Made by a program: the position numbers and the translations under genes. A model generated the notes under the pieces. It made no database searches and was not told where the DNA came from. It saw nothing but the letters and a program-made list of their open reading frames with translations. Source: Methyloligella solikamskensis (GTDB taxonomy: Bacteria; Pseudomonadota; Alphaproteobacteria; Rhizobiales; Methyloligellaceae). From it: a stretch of 64,000 bases of DNA. Positions 25,775-34,294 of this stretch are shown piece after piece. The first letter of the stretch is position 1, and every line of letters begins with the position of its first letter. Where the stretch lies: contig NZ_JBHTJO010000001.1 in the NCBI RefSeq assembly GCF_042676065.1, positions 2,604,001 to 2,668,000 on the forward strand. Reading direction: 5' to 3'.

Positions 25775-26476
25775 CTACGCTTCATCCTGCTGGCAGATGC
25801 CCAGGAGCCCTTCGCGGTCGGTCACCTTGATCCGGCCATAGCTTTTCTCGATCAGCCCCTCGTTTGCGAAACGTTTGACCACGCGCTGCAGGGTCGGCAC
25901 GGAGATGGCCGTCATGCGTGCCAGATCGGCTTGGGAAATCGGCAGCCAACCGTCTTGGTCCGGCCAACCGTTCAGTTCGAAGAGCAGCTTGTCGGCAACC
26001 CGTTTGGTGGCCGACGCCATGGACAGGTTGGTGACGATCTTGAAGGTGGACTCGAAGTTCTCGTAGGTGAGCTGATAGAAATCCGCATAGAGAGCGGGAT
26101 CCTCACGCAGCATCTTGCTCAGTTCGTGGATCGGCAGATGAACGAGGGTGGTCTGCTCGGCGGCGTAGAGGGACACGAGGCGCGGGCGGTCCGACAAAAG
26201 CGCTAGATCACCGAACCAGAATCCGGCGCCGGCCCGGTGCATGACGTAATCCTCGCCATCGCTGCGGGGGAACGAACAGTTCAGCGAACCGCGGACCAGC
26301 CCAAACACCCCGCTCGGCGCGTCCCCGGCCCGGTATACGGCCGCGTTCGCCTCGAAATGGCGGAGCTTCGCAATCGAACCGAGCCGCTTCCGGACTGCTG
26401 CGTTCCGCTGGGCGAACCACCCCCGCTGCTCCAGGACCGTGAGGGCCGCGTGCAGCCTTGTAACCTCATGATTCAA
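25775..26476 (-). CDS. Crp/Fnr family transcriptional regulator
   Basis: 233-residue regulator with an N-terminal cyclic-nucleotide-binding-like fold (about 30-150; AAVYRAGDAPSGVFGLVRGSLNCSF, FWFGDLALLSDRPR) and a C-terminal winged helix (LPISQADLARMTAISVPTLQRVVKRF). The effector arm lacks the conserved cAMP-binding RSA motif and there is no FNR-type cysteine cluster, so it probably senses something else. Its start is 112 bases from the divergent HAD gene, which it might control. No operator palindrome stood out in that gap. Confidence 0.88.
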   Translation of the reverse strand: MNHEVTRLHAALTVLEQRGWFAQRNAAVRKRLGSIAKLRHFEANAAVYRAGDAPSGVFGLVRGSLNCSFPRSDGEDYVMHRAGAGFWFGDLALLSDRPRLVSLYAAEQTTLVHLPIHELSKMLREDPALYADFYQLTYENFESTFKIVTNLSMASATKRVADKLLFELNGWPDQDGWLPISQADLARMTAISVPTLQRVVKRFANEGLIEKSYGRIKVTDREGLLGICQQDEA

Positions 26477-26588
26477 AGCAGAAGAACCATTTTCCGAATT
26501 TGTGAACCAATCCCATCAGATGATCGCTTCTCTGTCATACGGCAGGAGTAGGCTGACCACAATAAAGAGCGCCTAGGGAGGGCGTCCT

Positions 26589-27587
26589 ATGGGGTCCACT
26601 GCGCGCGTCATTGCGCTGGCAGCCATTGCGGTGGCGATTGCCTCGTCCGCCTTCGCCCAGGCGGATCCACTTCCCTCATGGAACGACGGTCCCAGCAAAC
26701 AAGCCATTGAAAGCTTCGTCGAGAAGGTGACGGAGGAAGACGGCGCGGACTATGTCGCGCCCGACGACCGGATCGCCGTGTTCGACAATGACGGGACTTT
26801 ATGGGTCGAGCATCCGGCCTATACCCAGTTCGTCTTCGCCATGGACAGGGTGAAAGAGCTGGCGCCGGAGCATCCGGAATGGAAAGAGCAGCAGCCCTTC
26901 AAGGCCGCGCTCGAAGGCGACATGAAGACCCTTGCCTCCTACGGAAAGAAGGGGCTTGTCGAGATCATCATGGCGACCCATGCCGGCATGACACCGGCGG
27001 AGTTCGAGGCGATCGTCGAAAAGTGGATCGCCACGGCAAAGCATCCCCGCTTCAAGAAGCCTTACACCGAGCTCGCCTACCAGCCGATGCTGGAGCTGCT
27101 CGACTATCTCCGCGACAACGGTTTCAAGACCTTCATCGTCTCGGGCGGCGGCATCGAGTTCATGCGCCCCTGGACGGATCGGGTCTATGGGGTGCCGCCC
27201 GACCAGGTGGTGGGCTCCAGCATCAAGACGGAATTCCAGGACAAGGACGGCAAGCCGGAGCTTTTTCGGCTGCCTGAGATGAACTTCGTCGACGACGGGC
27301 CGGGCAAGCCTGTCGGTATCAATCAGCATATAGGCCAGCGGCCTATTGCTGCCTTCGGCAACTCCGACGGCGATCTACAGATGCTCGAATGGACCACGGC
27401 GGGCGACGGCCCCCGCTTCGGCCTGATCGTGCACCACACAGATGCGGAACGGGAATACGCCTATGACCGGGATACCCAGTTCGGACGCCTCGACAAGGGG
27501 CTCGACCTGGCGCCGAAGGAAGGCTGGACGGTCGTCGATATGAAGACCGACTGGAAAGAGATCTTCCCGCCGGAGCCTAAACCGTAG
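26589..27587 (+). CDS. Exported HAD-family phosphatase
   Basis: 332-residue periplasmic hydrolase. Signal peptide VIALAAIAVAIASSAFAQA; HAD motif I is AVFDNDGTLW (Asp66, Asp68), motif II TFIVSGGG, and motif IV AFGNSDGDLQMLEW. Large helical cap between motifs I and II. Such proteins hydrolyse phosphomonoesters outside the cytoplasm. A ribosome site (GGGAGG) precedes the ATG. Followed 52 bases later by an exported sulfatase, so the pair may harvest phosphate and sulfate from organic esters. Confidence 0.9.
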   Translation: MGSTARVIALAAIAVAIASSAFAQADPLPSWNDGPSKQAIESFVEKVTEEDGADYVAPDDRIAVFDNDGTLWVEHPAYTQFVFAMDRVKELAPEHPEWKEQQPFKAALEGDMKTLASYGKKGLVEIIMATHAGMTPAEFEAIVEKWIATAKHPRFKKPYTELAYQPMLELLDYLRDNGFKTFIVSGGGIEFMRPWTDRVYGVPPDQVVGSSIKTEFQDKDGKPELFRLPEMNFVDDGPGKPVGINQHIGQRPIAAFGNSDGDLQMLEWTTAGDGPRFGLIVHHTDAEREYAYDRDTQFGRLDKGLDLAPKEGWTVVDMKTDWKEIFPPEPKP

Positions 27588-27639
27588 CACGGTGAGGCCC
27601 GGCATAATTTTTCGAACAGCTTCGTAGGAGGAAGCAGGC

Positions 27640-29343
27640 ATGAGTGGCCCATTGAAGCGATATCTGTGCGTCACGCTGTCGATGACAGTGATGGCGTTTT
27701 CCGGGGCGGCCTACGCCCAGTCGGAAACCCCGGCAGATCCCACCAAGAAGGAAACAGCCGAAACGACGACCGAGACCAAGAGCGATCGGCCGAACATCCT
27801 GCTGATCGTCTCCGACGACACGGGCTGGGGCGATCTCGGCCCCTATCTCGGCGGCAAGGCGCGGGGGATGCAGACCCCGAATTTCGACAAGCTGGCCGAA
27901 GAAGGCATGACCTTCACCAATTTCTATGGCCAGCCGAGCTGCACGCCTGGCCGCGCCGCGATCCAGACGGGCCGCATTCCCAACCGGTCCGGCATGACCA
28001 CCGTGGCCTTCCAGGGCCAGGGCGGCGGCTTGCCGGCAGCGGAATGGACCCTGGGCTCGGTTCTCAAGAAGGCCGGCTACGACACCTACTTCACGGGCAA
28101 GTGGCATCTTGGCGAAGCAGACTACGCGCTACCGAACGCGCAAGGCTACGACAAGATGAAATACGCCTTCCTGTATCACCTGAACGCCTACACCTATGGC
28201 GATCCGAAGTGGTTCCCGGCCATGGATCCCAAAGTGCGTGAGATGTTCCAGAAGGTGACCAAGGGGGCGATGTCCGGCAATGCGGGCGAACCGGCCAAGC
28301 AGGTCTTTTCGGTGAACGGCGAGTATGTCGATACGCCGGAGGAAGGCGTGGTGGGCATCCCCTATCTCGACGCCTATGTAGAAGAAGCGGCCACCGAATT
28401 TCTCGAGGACGCGGCAAAATCCGACAAGCCTTTCTTCATCAACGTCAACTTCATGAAGAACCACCAGCCGAACATGCCGGCACCGGAGTTCGAGCATAAG
28501 TCGATCTCGAAATCGAAATATTCGGATTCGGTCTACGAGCTGGATACCCGGGTCGGCCGGCTGCTGAAGAAGCTCGACGAGCTCGGCATGGCGGAGAACA
28601 CCATCGTCTTCTACACGGTCGATAACGGCGCCTGGCAGGATGTCTATCCCGACGCCGGCTACACGCCGTTCCGCGGCACCAAGGGTACCGTTCGTGAAGG
28701 CGGCAACCGCGTGCCGGCCATCGTGCGCTGGCCCGGCAAGGTCGCGGAAGGTGTGGTCAGCGACGACATCTCCGGCGGTCTCGACCTCATGGCCACGTTC
28801 GCCTCGGTCGCCGGTACCGAGCTGCCGAAAGAGGACCGGGACGGCAAGCCGATCATCTTCGACAGCTACGACATGACGCCGGTTTGGACCGGGTCGGGCG
28901 AAGCGCCTCGGGACCAGTGGTTCTACTTCACCGAGAACGAGCTTTCGCCGGGCGCGATCCGCTACCAGCAGTACAAGTTCGTGTTCAACATGCGCGGCGA
29001 CGACGGTCAGCAGACCGGCGGACTTTCGGTCGACACCAATCTCGGCTGGAAGGGCGCGGAGAAGTACGTGGCAACGATCCCGCAGCTCTACGACCTGCGG
29101 GCCGACCCGCAAGAGCGCTACGACATCTTCATGACCAACTTCACCGAGCAGAGCTGGGCGGCGGTGCTCGGCAACGAGGAGCTCGCGAAGCTTATGAAGA
29201 CCTATGTCGAGTATCCGCCCCGCAAGATGCAGAGCGAGACCTATACGGGCCCGATCACCCTCTCCGGGTATCAGCGCTTCGATTGGGTCCGGAAGCAGCT
29301 TGAGAAGGATGGGGTGAACATTCCCATGCCCACGGGCAACTAA
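27640..29343 (+). CDS. Exported arylsulfatase
   Basis: 567-residue periplasmic sulfatase hydrolysing sulfate esters. Signal peptide ends near AAYAQS (about 26). Metal-binding Asp59-Asp60 in LLIVSDDTGWGDLG and the formylglycine motif CTPGR (Cys101 to Arg105, followed by AAIQTGR) mark a Cys-type sulfatase; Cys must be oxidised to formylglycine by a maturase not seen in this window. GKWHLGE and VYELDTRVGRLLKKLDELG are also typical. Strong AGGAGG upstream of ATG 27640. A GC-rich intrinsic terminator follows at 29370. Confidence 0.94.
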   Translation: MSGPLKRYLCVTLSMTVMAFSGAAYAQSETPADPTKKETAETTTETKSDRPNILLIVSDDTGWGDLGPYLGGKARGMQTPNFDKLAEEGMTFTNFYGQPSCTPGRAAIQTGRIPNRSGMTTVAFQGQGGGLPAAEWTLGSVLKKAGYDTYFTGKWHLGEADYALPNAQGYDKMKYAFLYHLNAYTYGDPKWFPAMDPKVREMFQKVTKGAMSGNAGEPAKQVFSVNGEYVDTPEEGVVGIPYLDAYVEEAATEFLEDAAKSDKPFFINVNFMKNHQPNMPAPEFEHKSISKSKYSDSVYELDTRVGRLLKKLDELGMAENTIVFYTVDNGAWQDVYPDAGYTPFRGTKGTVREGGNRVPAIVRWPGKVAEGVVSDDISGGLDLMATFASVAGTELPKEDRDGKPIIFDSYDMTPVWTGSGEAPRDQWFYFTENELSPGAIRYQQYKFVFNMRGDDGQQTGGLSVDTNLGWKGAEKYVATIPQLYDLRADPQERYDIFMTNFTEQSWAAVLGNEELAKLMKTYVEYPPRKMQSETYTGPITLSGYQRFDWVRKQLEKDGVNIPMPTGN

Positions 29344-29369
29344 GGCGCAAGATCAAAGCACCCGAGAAG

Positions 29370-29401
29370 GGCCGGTCCGGAAACGGGCCGGCCTTTTTTT
29401 T
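29370..29401 (+). terminator. Rho-independent terminator after arylsulfatase
   Basis: Stem GGCCGGTCC (29370-29378) with GGGCCGGCC (29385-29393), one G-T pair, loop GGAAAC, then eight T residues (29394-29401). Closes the HAD-sulfatase unit. Confidence 0.88.
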
Positions 29402-29488
29402 ATGCCTCTTTTTGGCGTCACGCGGACCGAACTCCGGCGTAGTATTCACCACTCGAGGTTGTTTCTCGGGTTCCACGCAAGGAGCAGC

Positions 29489-30541
29489 ATGATGACCCTC
29501 AACATGGAAAAACTGGAGCCCCTGCTCCACACGATGGTGCAGGAGCTGGGGGCGGCCGCAACCGCCGCGCTGGTTCTGATCGGCGACAAGCTCGGGCTCT
29601 ATGCGGCGCTCGCCGAAGGCGGACCGTTCAGCCCCCAGGAGCTTGCCGACGAGACGGGCACGAACGAGCGCTATATCCGCGAATGGCTCGCCTGCCAGGC
29701 GGCGTCGGGCTACGTGGACTACGATGCAGAAACCGGCGATTTCTCCATGACACCAGAGCAGGCCGCCATCCTCGCCGATCCCGACAGCCCGGTGAACATG
29801 ACCGGCGGGTTCTATTCCCTGGCGGCGGTCTTCGCCGACGAACCGAAGCTGGTAGAAGCCTTCAAATACGGAAGCGGTATCGGCTGGGGCGATCACAGCG
29901 AGTGCCTGTTCTGCGGCACCGAGCGCTTCTTCCGCCCCGGCTACAAGGCCCATCTGGTCAATGACTGGCTACCGGCGCTGGACGGCGTGGTGGATACGCT
30001 CAAAGCGGGCGGCAAGGTCGCCGATGTCGGTTGCGGCCACGGTGTCTCGACTGCCGTGATGGCGGAAGCCTTCCCGAAATCGGAGTTCACCGGCATCGAT
30101 TTTCACGCCCCCTCGATCGAGCACGCCAAATCCCACGCGAACGGCCAGAGCAATCTGAGCTTCGAGGTCGGCCAGGCGCAGGATTTCGAAGGCAGCGGCT
30201 ACGATCTAGTGACAGTGTTCGACGCGCTACATGACATGGGCGATCCCGTGGGCGTGGCCTCCCATATCCGCAAGACGCTGAAGCCCGGCGGAACGCTGAT
30301 GATCGTGGAGCCTCTGGCCGGCGACACGCTGGCGGAGAACCTCAATCCCGTGGGCCGGATCTATTACGCCTTCTCGACGAATATCTGCGTGCCGGCTTCG
30401 CTGAACCAGGAGGTGGGGGCCGCGCTCGGCGCCCAGGCGGGCGAGAAGCGGCTGACCGAGGTGCTGACCGAAGCGGGCTTCGCAAGCGTACGCCGCGCGG
30501 CCGAGACGCCGTTCAACATGATCCTGGAAGCCCGCGCTTAG
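29489..30541 (+). CDS. SAM-dependent class I methyltransferase with N-terminal winged helix
   Basis: 350-residue methyltransferase. Residues 1-90 form a winged-helix dimerisation part as in O-methyltransferases (VLIGDKLGLYAALAEGGPFSPQELADETG), and the Rossmann part shows VADVGCGHGVSTAVMAEAFPKS, GIDFHAPSIEHA and LKPGGTLMIVEPLAGD. The ATG at 29489 follows AAGGAGCAGC; the frame extends to 29402 across the terminator tail and is not used. Alone between a terminator and the phosphite operon. Substrate unknown; similar proteins are annotated simply as transcriptional regulator or methyltransferase. Confidence 0.85.
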   Translation: MMTLNMEKLEPLLHTMVQELGAAATAALVLIGDKLGLYAALAEGGPFSPQELADETGTNERYIREWLACQAASGYVDYDAETGDFSMTPEQAAILADPDSPVNMTGGFYSLAAVFADEPKLVEAFKYGSGIGWGDHSECLFCGTERFFRPGYKAHLVNDWLPALDGVVDTLKAGGKVADVGCGHGVSTAVMAEAFPKSEFTGIDFHAPSIEHAKSHANGQSNLSFEVGQAQDFEGSGYDLVTVFDALHDMGDPVGVASHIRKTLKPGGTLMIVEPLAGDTLAENLNPVGRIYYAFSTNICVPASLNQEVGAALGAQAGEKRLTEVLTEAGFASVRRAAETPFNMILEARA

Positions 30542-30648
30542 AAAGAACCAATGCGTCCAGGTGCTGTTTTCGAGCGCCTGCCGAACATGCGGGAATTCCG
30601 CCGGGCGCTGCGCTGATGGCTGCGCTTTTGCGCACGCCGCACCACGAG

Positions 30649-30688
30649 ATTTCACCCAACTGTCACCGACGCGATACGGCCCTGTCAT
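30649..30688 (+). promoter_or_regulatory. PhoB-box array upstream of ptxABCDE
   Basis: Direct repeats in strict 11-base steps: ATTTCAC (30649), CTGTCAC (30660), a weak GCGATAC (30671) and CTGTCAT (30682). Consensus Pho-box halves are CTGTCAT separated by 4 bases. A possible -10 (TACGAA, 30699-30704) lies 10 bases after the last repeat, the usual PhoB geometry. This predicts phosphate-starvation control of the operon. Confidence 0.65.
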
Positions 30689-30750
30689 GGGCGGCGCCTA
30701 CGAACGAATGATCTGAATTCGCAATCATCGAGGCAGCTCGATTACAGATC

Positions 30751-31578
30751 ATGATGGTTCGTCTGGACGAGATAAGCGTTCAATATCCCAATGGCGTCAG
30801 AGCCTTGAGGAACTGCACGACCGGATTCGGCAAGGGCGAGTTCATCGTTCTGCTCGGCCAGTCGGGGGCCGGGAAATCTACCCTGCTTCGTTGTCTAAAC
30901 GGGTTGGTGCGACCGACGAAGGGCCGTGTGCTGACGGCCGCCTTCGGCGACATCTCTAGCCCGCAGGCGCTGCAGGCCCATCGCCGGCGTACCGGCATGA
31001 TCTTCCAAAACCACCACCTAATCGGCCGGCTGAGCGTGCTCAAGAACGTGCTCACGGGCCGGCTCGGCCATCACTCGTCATGGCGCACGCTTCTGCCCCT
31101 GCCCCGCGCCGATCAGCAGATCGCGCTCCGTGCCATCGACCGGGTGGGACTCCTCGAAAAGACCCTCACCCGGGTAGACGAGCTTTCCGGCGGTCAGCAG
31201 CAGCGGGTCGGCGTGGCCCGGGCGCTCTGCCAACAGCCCCATCTCATCCTAGCCGACGAGCCCGTCGCCAGCCTCGATCCGGCCACGGCCGCCAAGGTGC
31301 TCGAGAGCTTGCGGGATATCTGCGCCAAGGACGGCATCACCGCTGTGGTCAGCCTGCATCAGGTCGAGCTGGCGCGGCGCTTCGCCGACAGGATCGTCGG
31401 CATGTCGGAAGGCACCATCGTCGCCGACACGACCGCCGCCCAGCTCAACGAGAGAATGATCGACCAGATCTACGGGACCGGTCCGAAGACCGCCCCTGCG
31501 AAAGCAACGGAACGGCACGCCGATTCCGACGCGACTGAATCATCCGAACAACAGCCAGCCATGGAGGCAATGCTATGA
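30751..31578 (+). CDS. ptxA: Phosphite ABC transporter, ATP-binding protein PtxA
   Basis: 275-residue ABC ATPase of the PhnC type energising phosphite (and perhaps phosphonate) import. Walker A GQSGAGKST (36-44), Q-loop GMIFQNHHLIGRLSVLKNVL, signature LSGGQQQRVGVARAL, Walker B LILADEPVASLDP and the H-loop SLHQVE are visible. Start is one of two tandem ATGs at 30751/30754, without a strong ribosome site. Its stop overlaps the next start as ATGA. PhnC-like in sequence, but the operon carries ptxD and a ptxE-like regulator and no C-P lyase genes, so PtxA is the better name. Confidence 0.92.
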   Translation: MMVRLDEISVQYPNGVRALRNCTTGFGKGEFIVLLGQSGAGKSTLLRCLNGLVRPTKGRVLTAAFGDISSPQALQAHRRRTGMIFQNHHLIGRLSVLKNVLTGRLGHHSSWRTLLPLPRADQQIALRAIDRVGLLEKTLTRVDELSGGQQQRVGVARALCQQPHLILADEPVASLDPATAAKVLESLRDICAKDGITAVVSLHQVELARRFADRIVGMSEGTIVADTTAAQLNERMIDQIYGTGPKTAPAKATERHADSDATESSEQQPAMEAML

Positions 31579-32432
31579 GACTTGCGACGCTCGCATTCAG
31601 CGCCCTCGCCCTGCTCGGGCTTTCGATGCTCCCCGCCACCGCGCAGGAAGCCGATCCCGACACCCTGAAGGTCGCGCTGCTGCCCGACGAGAACGCGGCG
31701 ACCATCATCAAGAACAACGAGCCGCTCAAAACCTATCTGGAAGACCGGCTCGACAAGAATATCGAGCTCGTGGTCACCACCGACTATTCCTCGATGATCG
31801 AAGCGATGCGGTTCGGCCGGCTGGATCTCGCCTATTTCGGCCCGCTCTCCTACACGCTGGCCAAATCCAAATCCGATATCGAGGCCTTCGCCGCGTTTGA
31901 GAAGGACGGCGAGACGACCTATCACTCCGTTCTGATCGGCAATAAGGAGGCCGGCGTCACCTCGATTGCGGACGTCGAAGGCAAGGACATGGCCTATGGC
32001 GACACGGCTTCGACCTCCAGCCATCTGATCCCCAAATCGATCCTCATGAAGGCCGGGCTCAAGGCGGACGAGAACTACAAGGAGCACTTCACCGGATCCC
32101 ACGACGCGGTGGCCATGGCGGTGCAGAACGGTCATGCCCAGGCCGGCGGCCTCAGCCAGCCGATCTTCAAGAGCCTAGTCGATCGCGGTCTCGTCTCTAA
32201 GGACAAGGTCGTGGTGCTCGAGGTCTCCAAGCCCTTCCCGCAATATCCCTGGACCATGCGGTCGAACCTGGACCCGGAGCTGAAGGAGAAGATCAAGACG
32301 GCTTTCTACGAGCTCGACGAAGAGGCCGTCCTTACGCCCTTCAAGGCGGAGGGTTTCAAGCCGGTCGAGGACTCCGACTACGACGTGGTGCGCGAGCTCT
32401 CCCAGATCCTGGGCAACGTCCCGACCAACTAA
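31575..32432 (+). CDS. ptxB: Phosphite-binding periplasmic protein PtxB
   Basis: 285-residue periplasmic binding protein of the PhnD/PtxB family. Signal peptide LATLAFSALALLGLSMLPATA. Key stretches match Pseudomonas PtxB as I recall it: DTLKVALLPDENAAT, VVTTDYSSMIEAMRFGR, DLAYFGPLSY, MAYGDTASTSSHLIPKS and QYPWTMRSNLDPELK. The tyrosine and Ser/Thr/His set around YSSMIEA and STSSH lines the small oxyanion pocket in the family. It couples to the PtxA ATPase and PtxC permease. A GC hairpin between this gene and ptxC may keep its mRNA in excess. Confidence 0.94.
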   Translation: MRLATLAFSALALLGLSMLPATAQEADPDTLKVALLPDENAATIIKNNEPLKTYLEDRLDKNIELVVTTDYSSMIEAMRFGRLDLAYFGPLSYTLAKSKSDIEAFAAFEKDGETTYHSVLIGNKEAGVTSIADVEGKDMAYGDTASTSSHLIPKSILMKAGLKADENYKEHFTGSHDAVAMAVQNGHAQAGGLSQPIFKSLVDRGLVSKDKVVVLEVSKPFPQYPWTMRSNLDPELKEKIKTAFYELDEEAVLTPFKAEGFKPVEDSDYDVVRELSQILGNVPTN

Positions 32433-32443
32433 AGGAATAAGGC

Positions 32444-32465
32444 GCCGGGGGCTCACGTCCCCGGC
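32444..32465 (+). other. Intercistronic hairpin between ptxB and ptxC
   Basis: GCCGGGG (32444-32450) and CCCCGGC (32459-32465) form a 7-base GC stem with an 8-base loop, ending 9 bases before the ptxC start. No T-run, so probably an mRNA-stabilising or attenuating element that raises binding-protein output over permease, as in other ABC operons; it also leaves ptxC with a weak ribosome site. Confidence 0.5.
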
Positions 32466-32474
32466 CCCATTGCC

Positions 32475-33281
32475 ATGTCTCTTTCCAGCTTCGACGAAGA
32501 CGACATTCTGGCGCGCCAGCGCCGGGACTGGATTGGTGCCGCGGGCCGCGGCGCCATCTTCGCGATCGTGGTGATCGCCAGCGCCTACTACACGGGCCTT
32601 CTGGACGCGGAGCGTCTTTCGGAAGGCCTGCCGGCGCTCTGGACGTTATTCACCGAGATGCTACCGCCGGATTTCTCAGCCTGGAGGGATTGGTGGAAGC
32701 CGCTTGCGGACACGTTCGCCATGAGCATCGCCGGCACGGCGCTGGCCGTTCTGTTCTCGCTGCCGCTCGGGTTTCTGGCGGCGCGGAACACCTCGCCCCA
32801 CCCGATCGTCTACCGGCTGGTCCGCACGCTGCTTAACGGCCTGAGGTCCATTCCTGAGCTCATCATGGGCATCGTCTTCGTGGCCGCGGTGGGCTTCGGC
32901 GCCCTGCCCGGCGTGCTGGCGCTTGGCGTTCATTCCATCGGCATGGTGGGCAAGTTCTTCGCCGAGAGCATCGAGCATGTGGACCCTGCGCCAGTCGAGG
33001 CGGCGCGGGCGGCCGGCGCATCGCCCTTCCAGGTGGTGATGCACGCCATCCTTCCCCAGGTGATGCCCCAGATGTCCGACGTCTCGATCTACCGGTGGGA
33101 ATACAATTTCCGCGCCTCCACCGTGCTCGGCATGGTCGGTGCCGGCGGTATCGGCTTCGAGCTCATGGCCTCCTTGCGGATCATGAACTACCAGGAGGTC
33201 GCCGCACTGCTGATCGTCGTGCTGGTCATGGTCAGCCTGGTCGACGGGCTCGGCGCTCTGCTGCGGCAGAGGCTGGCGTGA
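32475..33281 (+). CDS. ptxC: Phosphite ABC transporter permease PtxC
   Basis: 268-residue inner-membrane permease of the PhnE type with about six helices. The ABC-coupling (EAA) loop is HVDPAPVEAARAAGASPFQVVMHAILPQVMP around 180-210, and the segment FRASTVLGMVGAGGIGFELM is typical of phosphonate/phosphite permeases. ATG at 32475 follows the hairpin; the stop overlaps the ptxD start as TGATG. Works with PtxA and PtxB. Confidence 0.93.
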   Translation: MSLSSFDEDDILARQRRDWIGAAGRGAIFAIVVIASAYYTGLLDAERLSEGLPALWTLFTEMLPPDFSAWRDWWKPLADTFAMSIAGTALAVLFSLPLGFLAARNTSPHPIVYRLVRTLLNGLRSIPELIMGIVFVAAVGFGALPGVLALGVHSIGMVGKFFAESIEHVDPAPVEAARAAGASPFQVVMHAILPQVMPQMSDVSIYRWEYNFRASTVLGMVGAGGIGFELMASLRIMNYQEVAALLIVVLVMVSLVDGLGALLRQRLA

Positions 33282-34294
33282 TGGCGAAGATCGTCGTGAC
33301 GAACCGCATCCACGCCGATGTGCGCGAGAGGCTCGAGGCGTATGGCGAGGTCGTCGTGAATGCCGAGCCGGAGCCCTGGCCTCAGGCCGAGCTGGAGCGG
33401 CTGGCCAGCGATGCGCACGCTCTCATGACCTTCATGCCGGACTCCATTGGGGCGGCCGAGCTTAGGGCCATGCCCGAACTCAAGCTCCTGGCCTGCGCGC
33501 TGAAGGGCTTCGACAATTTCGATATCGAGGCCTGCACCCTTCGCGGCGTCTGGGTGACCATCGTACCGGACCTGCTGACGGTCCCGACGGCGGAGCTGAC
33601 CATCGGTCTGACGATCGGGCTGGCCCGCCATGTAATGACCGGCGACTCTCAGGTACGGTCCGGTTTCGAAGGTTGGCGGCCGACCCTCTACGGGACCGGG
33701 CTCGCCGGATCGCGAGTCGGCGTGCTCGGGATCGGCGCCATCGGAAAGGCGATTCTGCAGCGCCTGGCGGGCTTCGAGGTGGACGCGAGCTATTGGGACA
33801 AGGCACCGCTTTCGCCTGAAGACGAGCGGAAGCTCGGTGCCCGGTTCAGCGCGCTGGAGCCGCTGCTGCGGGAGAGCAACTTCGTCATCTGCGCCCTGCC
33901 CCTGACGCCCCAAACCCTTCACATCATGAATGAAACCGCCATCGCTCAGCTCAAGCCGGGCGCCTTCCTCATCAACCCGGCGCGCGGGAGCCTGGTCGAC
34001 GAGAGCGCCGTTGCGGACGCGCTGGAGAACGGCCGGCTGGCCGGCTACGCCGCCGATGTCTTCGAGATGGAAGATTGGGCGCGGGAGGACCGGCCCCGGC
34101 AGATCGAGCCTCGCCTGCTGGCGATGGCCGACCGCACTTTGTTCACGCCCCATCTGGGCTCGGCCGTCTCTTCGGTGCGCCACGCCATCGAGATGGAGGC
34201 TGCCCGGAGCATCATCGATTTTCTGGAAGGCCGCAGCCCGCGCGGTGCGGTGAATTCCCCGGCGCAGAGGGTTGGAGAGGCCGAGACATGCTGA
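33281..34294 (+). CDS. ptxD: NAD-dependent phosphite dehydrogenase PtxD
   Basis: 337-residue D-2-hydroxyacid-dehydrogenase-family enzyme oxidising phosphite to phosphate with NAD+. It tracks the Pseudomonas stutzeri enzyme (336 aa) closely: Met52, Lys75 in CALKGFDNFD, the segment PDLLTVPTAELTIGL, GWRPTLYGTGL (Trp132, Tyr137), nucleotide fold GVLGIGAIGKA, Arg235 in NPARGSLVDE, Glu264 in FEMEDWARED and His291 in FTPHLGSAV, corresponding to the known catalytic Arg237, Glu266 and His292. Asp173 takes the place of Glu175, predicting NAD over NADP. ATG at 33281 overlaps the ptxC stop; the frame reaches back to 33095 only as a shadow of ptxC. Confidence 0.96.
   Translation: MAKIVVTNRIHADVRERLEAYGEVVVNAEPEPWPQAELERLASDAHALMTFMPDSIGAAELRAMPELKLLACALKGFDNFDIEACTLRGVWVTIVPDLLTVPTAELTIGLTIGLARHVMTGDSQVRSGFEGWRPTLYGTGLAGSRVGVLGIGAIGKAILQRLAGFEVDASYWDKAPLSPEDERKLGARFSALEPLLRESNFVICALPLTPQTLHIMNETAIAQLKPGAFLINPARGSLVDESAVADALENGRLAGYAADVFEMEDWAREDRPRQIEPRLLAMADRTLFTPHLGSAVSSVRHAIEMEAARSIIDFLEGRSPRGAVNSPAQRVGEAETC

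Noticed and set aside
33095..33280. N-terminal extension of PtxD
   Set aside because: The extension overlaps the permease in another frame and is Arg-rich nonsense; the length from 33281 matches known PtxD.
30751..33281. Calling the transporter a phosphonate (PhnCDE) importer
   Set aside because: No C-P lyase, phosphonatase or other phosphonate catabolic gene follows; ptxD and a LysR gene complete a ptx operon instead. Phosphonate may still be a side substrate.
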